Assembly: GCA_001931905.2 (NCBI GenBank)
Contig: MSJI02000785.1
Span: 1 to 64,000 of the forward strand
Direction: 5' to 3'
DNA: 64,000 nt
From: Cladosporium sp. IMV 00045
Taxonomy: Eukaryota > Ascomycota > Dothideomycetes > Cladosporiales > Cladosporiaceae
The translations under genes were made by a program, and so were the position numbers. Below are positions 10,401 to 22,247 of the stretch, in pieces. The stretch's first letter is position 1. Every line of letters begins with the position of its first letter. The notes beneath the pieces were generated by a model. The model saw nothing but the letters and a program-made list of their open reading frames with translations, did not search any database and was not told where the DNA came from.

Positions 10401-10739
10401 CGTCGATTGTTGCTACGGTGATTTTCTTTCAAAGTGTATATACCAAACAAAAACGCTTCACTCCCAAATTGCTTCTTTGCCTTCTGTTCTCTGCGGGGAA
10501 TGGAGTAATACCTTTTGTATTGTATAGTAGTAGCGTTATATGCGTCGGTATCGTCCGGGAAGAGAGTGTTGTGTGTGTGTGTATGGTGTGGAAAGAGAAA
10601 AAGAGAGAAGAAGAGGTAAGGAGAAGATTTATATATCGAGGGTCGAAGTGATGGAGTGGCAAATGTGTGTAGTGAACAGCTGATGCCTATGTCTCATTTG
10701 TATCATGTGAAGACGGCCTTTCAACACATGTTTGCTGGT
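10401..10739. other. Promoter side of the 2EXR-like gene
   Basis: About 340 bases upstream of the minus-strand ATG at 10400. It holds a short GT-rich run (about 10568-10584) and a purine-rich stretch (GAGAAAAAGAGAGAAGAAG, about 10592). No coding sequence was seen. The 98-bp repeat array begins at its far end. Confidence 0.5.
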
Positions 10740-11600
10740 ATTAGTACCTTAGGCATTCCAGCGAGAGGAGTGAGGTCTGATGTGACTCTCAATGATCGCT
10801 CCTTGGTTTGGGTGTACCGATGTTGATGGTACCATCACAATGGCGTGCATTTATCGTTGAGATCAGTTGGGAAGTACTTGAGACTCTCAGTGGCGTGCCA
10901 GAGTTCTGGGTATACCAGGGTTGTTGATACTACCATAGAGAAAACACCTTGCCTGTGAGATAGACGTTGAATTCCCAGTAACTCTCAATGGTCTGCAATC
11001 ATTTTGGAAGTACTGACGTTAATGATACGACCACGTGAGACACATCATATCTTTGGGACGAGACGACATCTCGTCGAGTCTCTCAATGGTATACACGAAT
11101 TCTTAGTATACCAGGGTTGTTGATACCACCACGTAGAAGGCATCTTGCCTGTGAGATGGGTGTTGAGTTTCCAGTATCTCTCAATGGTCTGCAATCGATT
11201 TGAGTATACTGACGTTGATGGTACTACCACGTGAGACACATCATATCTTGGGGATGAGACGATATCTCGTCGAGTCTCTCAGTGGTATCCTCGAGTTCTC
11301 AGCATATCAGCGCTGCTTATACGAGCATATGGAGAATACCTGGGTTCTGAGGAAACATGAAGTTTCTTGGGTATCTCGAGGGCAGAAGCAGCTGTTCGTA
11401 AAGTTGAAGATGCTCGTACCACCTCATGAGACGAGTCAGATCATTGAGATGAAGTCGCAATTCCTCGAGGCTCTCTATGGTCTACTTAGCTTCTCAGTAT
11501 ATCAGCGCTGATGATACGACCACATGAATATCGCAGTATTTTCTAGATGAATGTCAACTCTCCTACGTCTCTTAATGGCAGGACACTCTTTTGGTAGTGC
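10740..11600. repeat. 98-bp tandem repeat array, first block
   Basis: The anchor CTCTCA(A/G)TGG and its variants start at 10786, 10884, 10982, 11080, 11178, 11276, 11471 and 11569. Intervals are 98, 98, 98, 98, 98, 195 and 98 bases, so a degenerate unit sits unmarked near 11374. Each unit also carries a GTATACCAGCGTTGATGATA-like box and a CCACGTGAGA-like box. Units at 10884 and 11080 resemble each other, as do those at 10982 and 11178 (86 of 98 bases identical by hand count), giving a 196-bp two-unit higher-order pattern. A 98-base period is not a multiple of three, which argues against a coding repeat. Confidence 0.9.
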
Positions 11601-12000
11601 TGGACATGATGTTCTTGGCCATAGTAGGCGTGAAGATGGCGTGGCGCCGGGAGGAAACAGCGGCAGCTTCTGAACGACTTGTTCGAGATTCTGCATGCGT
11701 CTGGATTGAAACAAAAACACTACAAATCGATAGAAAATACCAAAAACACTACAAAGCAAATGATTGTGTTCAGGTATCATATGAACAACACGTACATGGA
11801 CTGGCACGAAATTCGTATTCATTCGAACTCCAATCCCATCGCCGCGTGTCTAGCGGCTGTTGCAGCAGCAGATCAGCAAGAAGTGAAGCATTTCACTGGT
11901 GCGGCCCTCGGTGGCCCGTCGCCCTGGGATGCGCACGATGCGGATGTCAATGCCAACCATCCTGGCAAAAGCGCCCTGGACTCGATTAGGAGAAAATGCT
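11601..12000. other. Non-repeat DNA interrupting the 98-bp array
   Basis: About 400 bases without the 98-bp anchors. It contains a short internal duplication of AAAAACACTACAAA (about 11714 and 11746) and an open frame on + (about 11679-12002) ending in a hydrophilic stretch, which I do not recognise. The array resumes at about 12001 with GATACCACCATGTGAGACGA, so this looks like an insertion or an unmatched spacer. I saw no clear target-site duplication or terminal inverted repeat. Confidence 0.5.
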
Positions 12001-12530
12001 GATACCACCATGTGAGACGAGGCAGATTACTAGGATCAAGTCGATGACTTGCGAGGAGATGGACGCCTCAAGCTGCCATGCCTGTCGCCGTTGATGTTGT
12101 GCTGTGGCGACTGGGGCGATCGCCATTCTTCGCGGTGCTCAGTGGTATGTTTGCTCTGTCAGTATACCAGCGTTGATGACACGATCATACGAAAAACCAT
12201 TCACTTGTGAGATGAGTGTCAGACTTTTCGAGTATCTCAGTGGTCAAATGCCCTTTTCCGTAGTACTGGAAAAGCTGATATTAGCATGTGATTAATTTGA
12301 TGATACTGAGATGGAAGTGATATCTGTTCCGGCTCTCCATTACATGATGCAATGTTGCATGTACTGGAGGCGATGATACGATTATTTGCTCGTTTGCAAC
12401 TTACTGAGATATATGCAAAGCTGTCCAGATATCCCAAGGGCTATTCAGGGGTTGCATTGTACTGGAGGCTCTGAAACGAGCATGACTCACCACTGAGATA
12501 CTGAAAGTCCGGCGCTGCTGTGAAAGCATC
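12001..12530. repeat. 98-bp tandem repeat array, second and more decayed block
   Basis: The same unit resumes at 12001 and aligns with the unit near 11415. Anchors lie at about 12136, 12234, 12333 and 12431, intervals 98, 99 and 98. The SAGTATACCAGCG-type box is clear at about 12161, and GATGATACGATTATTTG-like remnants continue to about 12400. Similarity fades toward 12530. The spacing between about 12056 and 12136 is 18 bases short, suggesting a deletion. Confidence 0.8.
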
Positions 12531-12832
12531 TTGCAACGCCCAACCTGAAATTTGAAGTGTGATGGGCGCCGGTATTGCCACGAGGAAAGCAAACACTTCT
12601 GGAGATCTCGGCCGCTCGCGCTTACATCGCAGCGCCGGCGGCTTCTCCACGCCCGTCAAGCCCTCTGTCGTCGAGTGTTCTGCGGCACCCGGTCGCATCT
12701 CCATCACTCCACTGCAGCTCCACCAGCCTGCCCTCACCCTTGTTTATGACCAGTTCACAGCCGTCATTAACGCCTAGTAGTCCCCGGTCACCCCCAGCTC
12801 CTCCTGCGTTGTGCCGGTGGTGATTTCTAGAG

Positions 12833-13040
12833 GACCCCGACGACGGTGACTATGAGGATCCCCCATCAACCATTGCGGCGCACCGTCGCTCCGAGCGCAG
12901 TACCAGCCGTGGTCGCAGTCGTTCTGAGAGTCGTGATCGTCGCCGCTTCGAGCCCACACTCCGACTCCAGAGAGTCGCAAGCGCGACCGCGAGGGTCGCT
13001 TCAAGTCAGAGGCCCATCACCCCGGAGACGCTGTCCTCAT
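12833..13040 (+). pseudogene. Possible broken remnant of an Arg/Ser-rich coding sequence
   Basis: In one + frame this stretch reads DPDDGDYEDPPSTIAAHRRS followed by an RS-dipeptide run (SERSTSRGRSRSESRDRRR). At about 12950 the sensible reading shifts by one base into TPTPESRKRDREGRFKSEA. A stop lies just upstream (about 12821) and no start is apparent. The composition resembles an RS-domain or RNA-binding protein tail, but there is no domain to name it. It may be a relic, or chance reading in GC-rich DNA. Confidence 0.25.
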
Positions 13041-13374
13041 TCTCTCGAGTGTTGCAGCAGCTGGAGCACGTGCGGCGCAATGTCGATATCCAGGTCCATC
13101 TCGGCGGCGGTGATGGCGTCAGGGTGGTCGGACGACCAAGGCTCACGTGAGAATTTCATGTGCTTCTTGGGCGCCTGATTTCTCTGGCTTTGCTCAGCGG
13201 CAACGGCAGCCTTCTCGACGGCCTCGTTGCGGTTGTTGCGGGCAGCAGGGGCAAGGTTGGTGCGAGGAGTTTCGAGCGCAATGGCAACGCGCGCAGGCGG
13301 TCTGTACGCGGGGCCTTGGATGAACGGTTGTCAGTGGCGCCGCCATACGCAAGCTCATCGCAGCGAGTACGCAT
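13037..13374 (-). CDS. Small hypothetical protein, 96 aa (spliced model)
   Basis: Predicted exons 13349-13374 and 13037-13301 around a 47-bp intron (13302-13348: GTATGG donor, CTGAC branch, TACAG acceptor), phase-consistent, with ATG at 13374 and TGA at 13037. The product begins MRTRCDELA and continues through ALETPRTNLAPAARNNRN, an Ala/Glu-rich helix, KKHMKFSREPW and AAEMDLDIDIAPHVLQLLQH. Composition looks like a real protein, but I recognise no family. It could instead be a fragment of a larger lost gene, since its neighbours are broken. Confidence 0.4.
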
Positions 13375-13504
13375 GTGGTCGAAAGGGGTATTGGGTTAAG
13401 GAGATGTACAGTACTTCTGAAGGGCGTGCCAACTTTGTGAGGGTATCGGGACCGCTGATTCACGCACTCATGGGACTGAAACTCCCGCATCTTATATGAA
13501 CATC

Positions 13505-13870
13505 TCAAATGCTGACGGTATCCGGTCTCATGGTTATAAATCGGCGTTGTTCAAGATTTGAGCCTGCTACTGAAATGGTCGTGCCAACAAAGATAAGATC
13601 TGATGTATCAGAGTCCCCAGTAATTCTAAAGCCCTCTTTCCGAAATGAAAACTGAACGCGTTTGCTGTAATTGATATTTGTTTCAATCTCCAGGCTCGCA
13701 GACAAAAGCTTGAGACGTCCACTTTGACTACCGGAGGCCAGCTGAGTCTGCTCGGTATCCCAGGAGGCTTGAGGTGTTTTGACCTCAATGGTGTTGATTG
13801 GGTGAGTTACTTTCTTCCCAGAGACAGGGTTGCTCAATCGGAGGTTGAAGTGAAATTTGTTACTGGTAGT
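13505..13870 (-). CDS. Unrecognised coding fragment
   Basis: An open frame of 121 codons plus stop runs from a good acceptor (GCTTTCAG ending at 13871) to TGA at 13505. It begins TTSNKFHFNLRLSNPVSGKK and has alternating polar/hydrophobic residues suggestive of beta strands (KRVQFSFRKEGFRITG, DLIFVGTTISVAG). There is no ATG in a sensible position, and I could not find a convincing upstream exon within 13870-14150. Possibly the last exon of a small gene, or a gene fragment. No family is recognised. Confidence 0.3.
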   Translation of the reverse strand, partial: TTSNKFHFNLRLSNPVSGKKVTHPINTIEVKTPQASWDTEQTQLASGSQSGRLKLLSASLEIETNINYSKRVQFSFRKEGFRITGDSDTSDLIFVGTTISVAGSNLEQRRFITMRPDTVSI

Positions 13871-14151
13871 CTGAAAGCATGGTCGTTACTTAGCCTTAAG
13901 GGCGGCTTGCTGCATTATGCAGTCGTCCAGTGGGATGATGCTGCAGGTTCTGGGAATCTCGCTATAACGCTCGCATCATTTTGCTGTGTATCAGTCTTCT
14001 TTCATGCACATCAAGAGCTTATGTGAGGGGAGCAACCAGAGGCATGCTGTGTCGTAGCTGCTTACTCCATGGTCTTCAGCACAAACAACCTTTTCAATGA
14101 GGGCGACATGAGATAAGATGAGCGGCGGATTATCTTACATAGATAAATAGA

Positions 14152-15905
<1,754 letters not shown>

Positions 15906-17903
15906 ATGTCGAATTCCAACTATCCTCAAGATCCCGAGGAGGAAGAGGAAGAAGACGAGATCGACGAGACCGGCTACAAGACAGTCAAAGATGCCGTTCT
16001 TTTCGCCATCGATGTCAGCAAATCCATGTTGACAGCTCCAACCGAATTCAATCAGAGGAAGCCCGACACAGCACTGTCTCCAACATTGGCCGCTCTGAAA
16101 TGTGCATATGCGCTCATGCAACAGCGCATTATCAGCAATCCCAACGATATGATGGGTATCCTACTCTTCGGCACGGAGAAAAGTCGCTTCCAAGACGGAG
16201 ATGCTGATGGCGAAGGACCTGGTCTGCAATATCCGCACTGCTATCTTCTCACCGACCTCGACGTGCCCGCGGCAGCAGACGTCAAGAGGCTGAGAGATAT
16301 GGTCGAAGATGAAGAAGAGCGGCAAGACTTGCTGCAGGCGAGCGACGAGGAAGTCAGCATGGCGAACTTGCTCTTTTGTGCCAACCAGATCTTCACTACC
16401 AAAGCGCCCAATTTCTCCTCCAGGCGATTGTTTCTCGTCACCGACAACGATTATCCCCACGCCAGCAACAAAGACGCTCGCAATTCTGCCGCAGTCCGAG
16501 CAAAGGACTTGTACGATCTTGGTGTGACGATCGAGCTGTTTCCAATCTCCCACCCTGACAGAGACTACACGTTCGATCGAAGCAAGTTCTACAATGACAT
16601 TGTCTACTCCAACACACCGTCTGATCCAGACGCACCCGCTCCTCTGACAGCCGACATCAAGCCAGCGTCTTCTACTTCTAAGGACGGTATCAGCCTGCTG
16701 CAATCTTTGTTGACTTCTGTCGCCTCCCGTGCTGCGCCACGACGAGCTCTCTTCGCAAACCTCCCGTTCGAAATCGGTCCTGGTCTCAAGATCGGTGTCA
16801 AAGGCTACATCATTCTCAAGCGCCAGGAGCCCAAACGCACATCCTATATCTATCTGCCAGAAGACAGCGACAAACCCCAGATTGCTGTCATGAGCAGCAC
16901 TCTCATGGCAGACGACACCGCCCGTTCCGTCGAGAAGGCAGAAGTACGCAAGGCATTCAAATTCGGTGGCGAGTCAATTTCGTTCACCCCAGAGGAGCTG
17001 TCCAAGATCAAGAACTTCGGTGACCCTGTCCTGCGAATCATTGGATTCAAACCGGTTTCGATGCTTCCTGTCTGGGCAAACATCAAACCTTCGACCTTCA
17101 TCTATCCCAGCGAAGAAGCATACGTAGGCTCGACGCGAGTCTTCAGTGCCTTGCACCAGAAGCTCCTCACAAGCAACAAGATGGGCCTCGCATGGTTCAT
17201 CCCTCGCAAGAACGCCACGCCCACTCTAGCCGCCGTCCTCGCCGGTTCCGAAATCCGCAACGCAGAAGAAGAACAAACAATGCCACCCGGTCTCTGGATC
17301 AAACCCCTCCCCTTCGCAGACGACATCCGACACCCACCCGAGATCTCCCACGTCAAAGCACCCGACGAGCTCATCGACTCGATGCGCAAAATAATTCAGC
17401 AACTGCAGCTCCCCAAAGGCGTCTATAGCCCACAGAACTACCCCAACCCGTCCCTGCAATGGTTCTACCGCATCCTGCAAGCCCTGGCGCTCGAAGAAGA
17501 CGTGCCGGAGAAAGCAGAGGACAAAACCATCCCCCGCCACCGCCAAATTCATAAGCGCATCGAGGGCTATGTCGAGCAGTGGAGCGACCTTTTCGACAAA
17601 GCTTTCCGCAACTGGAAGCAGGAGAACGCTGCGCAGTACCATCCGACCGCCAACGGTGGTACGAAGCGCTCGCAGAAAGCGCCATCTGCATCTGCCGGGT
17701 CGAAGAAAGTAAAGCGGGAAGACGGCGAGGAAGACGTGGGTCCGAGCGAGAAGGACATCCGCGATGCATACGAGCGGGACGCGTTGATGAAGTTGACGGT
17801 CAAGGATCTGAAAGGCTTCTTGGCCCAGAAAGGCCTGGGGAAGGGGGTGAGTAAGAAGTCTGCACTCGCTGAGGCGGTGACGAGTTATTTCGAGATGAGG
17901 TGA
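15906..17903 (+). CDS. KU70: Ku70, DNA-end-binding subunit of the Ku heterodimer
   Basis: A single-exon 665-aa protein. Ku70 with Ku80 forms a ring on broken DNA ends, starts non-homologous end joining and protects telomeres in the nucleus. After an acidic N-terminus (PEEEEEEDEIDE) comes the vWA-type domain (about 25-260; AVLFAIDVSKSML and RRLFLVTDNDYP), then the Ku core (about 270-540). The C-terminal arm follows, and a SAP DNA-binding domain lies at about residues 615-660 (ALMKLTVKDLKGFLAQKG, SKKSALAEAVTSYF). The basic segment TKRSQKAPSASAGSKKVKRE before the SAP domain could be a nuclear localisation signal. Start chosen at the ATG in CAAAAATGTC (15906); the frame extends upstream without a better ATG. 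No introns are needed. Confidence 0.97.
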   Translation: MSNSNYPQDPEEEEEEDEIDETGYKTVKDAVLFAIDVSKSMLTAPTEFNQRKPDTALSPTLAALKCAYALMQQRIISNPNDMMGILLFGTEKSRFQDGDADGEGPGLQYPHCYLLTDLDVPAAADVKRLRDMVEDEEERQDLLQASDEEVSMANLLFCANQIFTTKAPNFSSRRLFLVTDNDYPHASNKDARNSAAVRAKDLYDLGVTIELFPISHPDRDYTFDRSKFYNDIVYSNTPSDPDAPAPLTADIKPASSTSKDGISLLQSLLTSVASRAAPRRALFANLPFEIGPGLKIGVKGYIILKRQEPKRTSYIYLPEDSDKPQIAVMSSTLMADDTARSVEKAEVRKAFKFGGESISFTPEELSKIKNFGDPVLRIIGFKPVSMLPVWANIKPSTFIYPSEEAYVGSTRVFSALHQKLLTSNKMGLAWFIPRKNATPTLAAVLAGSEIRNAEEEQTMPPGLWIKPLPFADDIRHPPEISHVKAPDELIDSMRKIIQQLQLPKGVYSPQNYPNPSLQWFYRILQALALEEDVPEKAEDKTIPRHRQIHKRIEGYVEQWSDLFDKAFRNWKQENAAQYHPTANGGTKRSQKAPSASAGSKKVKREDGEEDVGPSEKDIRDAYERDALMKLTVKDLKGFLAQKGLGKGVSKKSALAEAVTSYFEMR

Positions 17904-18678
17904 GGAGGCAAAGTGTGCATGTGAGTGGACTTGGCTGTGTACGAGATAACAAGACGTGGAGGACATGCGATCGCAAACATTTCATCACAGCAAATGGAAA
18001 ACGGATCAAGGGGCTGAAGAGAGTCTGTAAGATAAAGCATTTTGTAGTAGGTTAAATACTCGGAAAAGACAGTACGCGCTATAGACAGAAAAGCGCAGAA
18101 TGAGATGAAACAAAGCAGTGCGAGTTGTGGTATCAAACTGGACCCCCAACCAAGAGGGGTCGCCGAATCAGACAAAATAGGAAAGCAATCCAGAGAATCC
18201 AAAGTAAGGGAGGAAAGGGAAAAAACATGTCGAAAATTTCCCATCAGAAAAACCTTTTCGTCAACCCTTTGGTCCTTCTTGCCTTTTTGATTTTTTCCCT
18301 CTCTTCTAACCAAGAACCAGATTCCATCTAGCCAGTATTAATGAGAGTCTAAGCGCAGATTTCGTTGCTGTAGGTATTTGTAAGGATGAGTTGCTTGCAA
18401 AGTATGCAAGTTAGCCTCTGAGGATGAGGTTGTAAGATCGTGACGGCGGATTAAGAACCGAAGAGTGAGGATCCAGGGTGCCGGCATGGGAGAATCTGAT
18501 GTGAGAAGAGGATGGTGCTGCATGCTCCGAGCAGCATCTGTGCTGTTTATCGTCCAGAAGAAGCAGTGAAGCGTAGGACTGGGGCAGAGCAGAGCGTTTT
18601 GACGCCAGTGCCCCATTCCCATCATGACAAGGAAAATCAAACTAATAAACAAACCAATAAGCGGAAACGTTCGCCCCT
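17904..18678. other. Convergent 3' intergenic region between Ku70 and the scaffold gene
   Basis: About 775 bases between two stops facing each other. The sequence is A-rich in places (about 18160-18250) and shows no recognisable coding sequence. Confidence 0.5.
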
Positions 18679-21600
18679 CTACATCTCCTCCGCCAGGCTT
18701 TCCTCGCTGACGTCCCTCCATTCGCGGCTGCGTTCAGTCAGGTTCTTGACGCCGGGAATTCTGCAGGCCCAAAGGCTCTCGGAGGGCGTGCGGAACGAGA
18801 CGGCGCGCTGGGAAGAAATCACGCCGATGGTCTGGAGGACAGCTTTCCTCGAGTCGCGGCTGAAGACGGCAGGGTGTGTGATCCACTCCAATCCGCTCTC
18901 CAGTTCGTAGTCAAGGGCAGACATGGTCTTACCGTCGATGCCGGCGGCGGGTGTGAAGGAGTGAAGAGCTTCCTGACGGGGAGGCGATGGCGCAAGAGTG
19001 CTAGCTGATGAGTTGTAGCCTCCTTCGATGGGTGATTGCGAGTTCTTCGCGTCAGGTGCCTTGGGCGTGGGTGGCAATCCGCCACTCGGTGGTGGTGGGA
19101 GGGGAGGAAGGCCACCTTTGCCAAGGCCTTTGAGGATGCTGCGAGTTTCGGCGAGAAGGTGGTGGGCGCGATCATTTTGACCACGAGACACGAGTGTCAA
19201 GGAGCGAGAGAGCATGTCAGAAGTGAGAAGTTCCATACGTCTCTGGACAACGTGTGGGTGAGGGGGGATTGGCGGCGAGGGTGGCTGGTTGGACTTGCGC
19301 GAGTGAGGGAGCATCGTAATCGCAAGGAGCGACGGCCTGGGAGCTTGTGTGAGATGACCTTCACGCAGGATGTCTCCCCAGGAGAGGTCGGCCTGCAGCA
19401 AAGGTAGTTCTTCCACAGAGAGCGTACGCATCTCGTCTTGGTCCAGAGGTCCACCAAGAGCTTCAAGACCGGAGATCATGCTTTCCCATGGGTCGGCCGG
19501 CACGTGGTCGGGAGTGGAGTTGTCGGGCGCGATCGCGAGCTGAACCAGGATGTCTCTCTTGTCGCCAAATCGCAAGTCTCCAAGAGATGCCTCTGCATCA
19601 CGACCCGTAGCCCGCTTGGTAATGTGCAACGCACCACTGATCTTGACAAATTTAGCAGGTGATCCCTCTGGAATCCGCAGCTTGACCTTGACATTCTGGT
19701 GAGACGTGGTTTGCAAAGAACCCAGACAGCCTGCGACGCATTCGCGAAGCATCATCCAGTCCTTGACGTAGGTGTATGAAGCCTTGGTGCGCGTCGAAAG
19801 CTCTACCATAGTGTCGGGCTTGTGAGTGAGACCGAGTCCGAAAGAGTGTATAGAGATTTTGGCAGCCTCTGCGCGAGAAACGACGAAATCCACGCTGTCT
19901 GCGTCTGACGTCGGAGAATCGCTGATGAGCAGGATGCTCGAAAGAGGGTTGGAGGACTTGCGCTGCATGAGAAGGTCCATAGCAACATTCGCGCCCTCGA
20001 CAACATCTGCGCGCATACTCTTCTGACCGACAGGCCTGATCGAGTTGAGGATCTGCGACCACCCCTTCCAGTTCTTCGACGTCATTCCCACCAAAGGAAC
20101 GCCTCCAGCCGCTGAACCAAAGGTCACGAGACCCATGCGGTCGTTTTCGCCGAGATGAGATACCAGGAAGCGAAGCGAGTCTCGCAGAAGGTTGATCTTG
20201 AGACCTTGCATAGATTGAGAAACCGGAATGACAACGACGACGTCGAGTGGGACATGCATTGGCGATGCACTTAAGCGCATCTCGTGCGCACCCGCTCGAG
20301 AGTATTCTGTGGGAGCGGTGGCAACCGATCTACCTGCGCCGTAAGAAGAGTGGGCCGAAGACGCACGCTTGGTGTTCGTAGACGTCCTATAGTCATCCTC
20401 ATCAGTACCCGAGGAATCTTGACCGTAGTCTGGGGTCGCAGGCTCTAATTCGAAATGATCAAGATCGTTGAAAGCCCGTCGCCAAATGTCAAGCTGGTTG
20501 CGTTCGGAAAACATGAGGTGAAATTGGGGCAACTCCGCCACCGAAAGGCTCAATGTGAGGATACCATATTCTGAGAATGTTAGCTTTCGTGACTTCTGTG
20601 ACCATAAGAAAGTTTAGACATACGTTGAACATATTCGACGTCCTTCAAGTGTTTCTTGATCAAGATGGATCCCTTGAGGGTGCACTTTGGCTTTGCCCTC
20701 GGTGTGGTGTCAGGCCCATCATCCCATTGCTGGCTCGCACCAGACGAGACCTTCTTCTCTTTGACGCAAATGAGCATTTCTTCGAAAAGGTAGCATTCGA
20801 GCTCCTGCCACGACTGCCTGTCCTTTCCAACACGCATCGTCCCATTCAGAAGAAGACGACCAAAGCGCGAAGTGTCCAGGCCGTGCCAATTGTCCACTCT
20901 TCTGAAAAGGTCGTTCTTAATGACTTCGAAGCTTCCTCGAGGTCCTAATCCTTCATGGACGCTATCAATGGGCCGATGCGACTCGGCTGATCGAATTGAC
21001 TTTGGTTTGGGGGTCGTTTCCTCTGGAATCGATTGAGAAATTGAGTGATTTGAAGACGCGGCGCGAATGTCCTCAGGATCTGGTTGCCATTTTCCATCAA
21101 CCATTTCGACAGTGACAAGGCACGTAAGACTCTGCTGTTGACGCGACTTGCTAAGCGTTGGAAACTCGCTGCGAACGGTCACTGTAGGAGCAGGAATTGG
21201 GTTCCTGACACCGAAACGACCACCACTCATACGAGTGTCGACGGATTGCATGTCATAGTCGTTTCGCCTGGTATGTTGTGTCTCTGCGTAGTCTGCAGTC
21301 GATACTCCCGCAGACATCTTGCCATGTGTTTCACCACTCATATTCCGGTTGTGACCGTGAGAGGAAGGCTGTCGTTCGTGTCGTTGTGAGCTGCTGCGAA
21401 CGCGCTCGGGGAGGAGATGCTCCCTCGTATTGCGCTGAAGCGTGTGCGATCTTTGTCGCGTAGTCTCGTGTGAGGGTTGTTCGTTCTGCCATTGGGACGG
21501 AGTCATCGTCACTTGGGTGTCTCGCGAAGTATCTCTGGGTTCTGGAGCTTGTGATGCCGATCTCACAAGCTTGTTGAGGTTCTCAAAGTCGATTCCTGTG

Positions 21601-22247
21601 CCCCGACTGGGGTCTAATCCAAGAGGCGCGTCACATGTTGGGCAATCCTGAGTGTCGAACTCCTTGATATATTCGTAGAAACAGGCCTCGTGGGAGACAT
21701 GACCACAAGATAGTTGGAGAATGCGTTCGCCGCGAAGAGTGTGCTCCAATGGCTCCTCACATGCAGCACACTGCGAACCAATGAAGGTGCGCTCGCGTCG
21801 CGACTCGCGACCTTTTGCGGCGAGCATGCTGTTTCGTTGCGGTTTGATGCGAACAAGGGAAGGTTTGGGTTGAAGAGGGTTCTTGGAAGTGGGCTGTCGT
21901 TCGTCTAGGCTTTGATTGTGAGAGTGGAGTCGCGAATTATTGTCGATATCTTGTTTGCGGAGCGCGCGAGGTTCTTTCTTAGCTGCTAATTGCGGCAAGA
22001 CATCATCAGCCCTGTGTGTCTCGGACAAAACGCGAGAAGCCAGCGGTGAGCTGGAAGCAGGCATACCTAGATTGTCGGTGCTAGCGGTGAATCCGACGTT
22101 CTTGCGCTTCGTCTGGTCGCGGGCGTTTGAACCCACGAAGCCGGCGGCGATGAGATGGTCGAGTTGGGACTCTTTCGAAGGTGCGCGCGTCCTGCGCTGC
22201 TGCTGGCTCCCCACTGGCAAAGGAGGAGGGATGTCGTGGGCCAACAT
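18679..22247 (-). CDS. FAR1: Far1/Ste5-like scaffold: RING-H2, PH and vWA-like domains
   Basis: Two exons (20624-22247 and 18679-20570) around a 53-bp intron (20571-20623, GTATGT, CTAAC branch, CTCAG) that falls inside the PH domain; spliced product 1,171 aa. A disordered N-terminus precedes a RING-H2 finger with Cys160, Cys163, Cys181, His183, His186, Cys189, Cys202 and Cys205. A PH domain follows at about 470-600 (FGRLLLNGTMRVG, LECYLFEEMLICVKEKK, FHLMFSERNQLDIWRRAF), then a vWA-like domain at about 690-900 (VPLDVVVVIPVSQSMQG, RMGLVTFGS, SSILLISDSPTSDAD). The C-terminus has a Pro-rich segment. This RING-PH-vWA order is that of Far1/Ste5, pheromone-MAPK scaffolds and polarity adaptors in yeasts, and of their filamentous-fungal relatives. 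The vWA metal site lacks the first Asp (Pro instead). Confidence 0.82.

Noticed and set aside
10982..11280. 98-bp units as tandem box C/D snoRNA genes (TGATGA-like and CTGA boxes)
   Set aside because: The CTGA occurs in only two or three units; the consensus there is CCAG. The putative D box and the next C box are only three bases apart, leaving no room for gene borders.
10740..12530. 98-bp units as coding repeats such as ankyrin (99 bp)
   Set aside because: Exact 98-base spacing over six units shifts the frame each time, and all frames contain stops within a few units.
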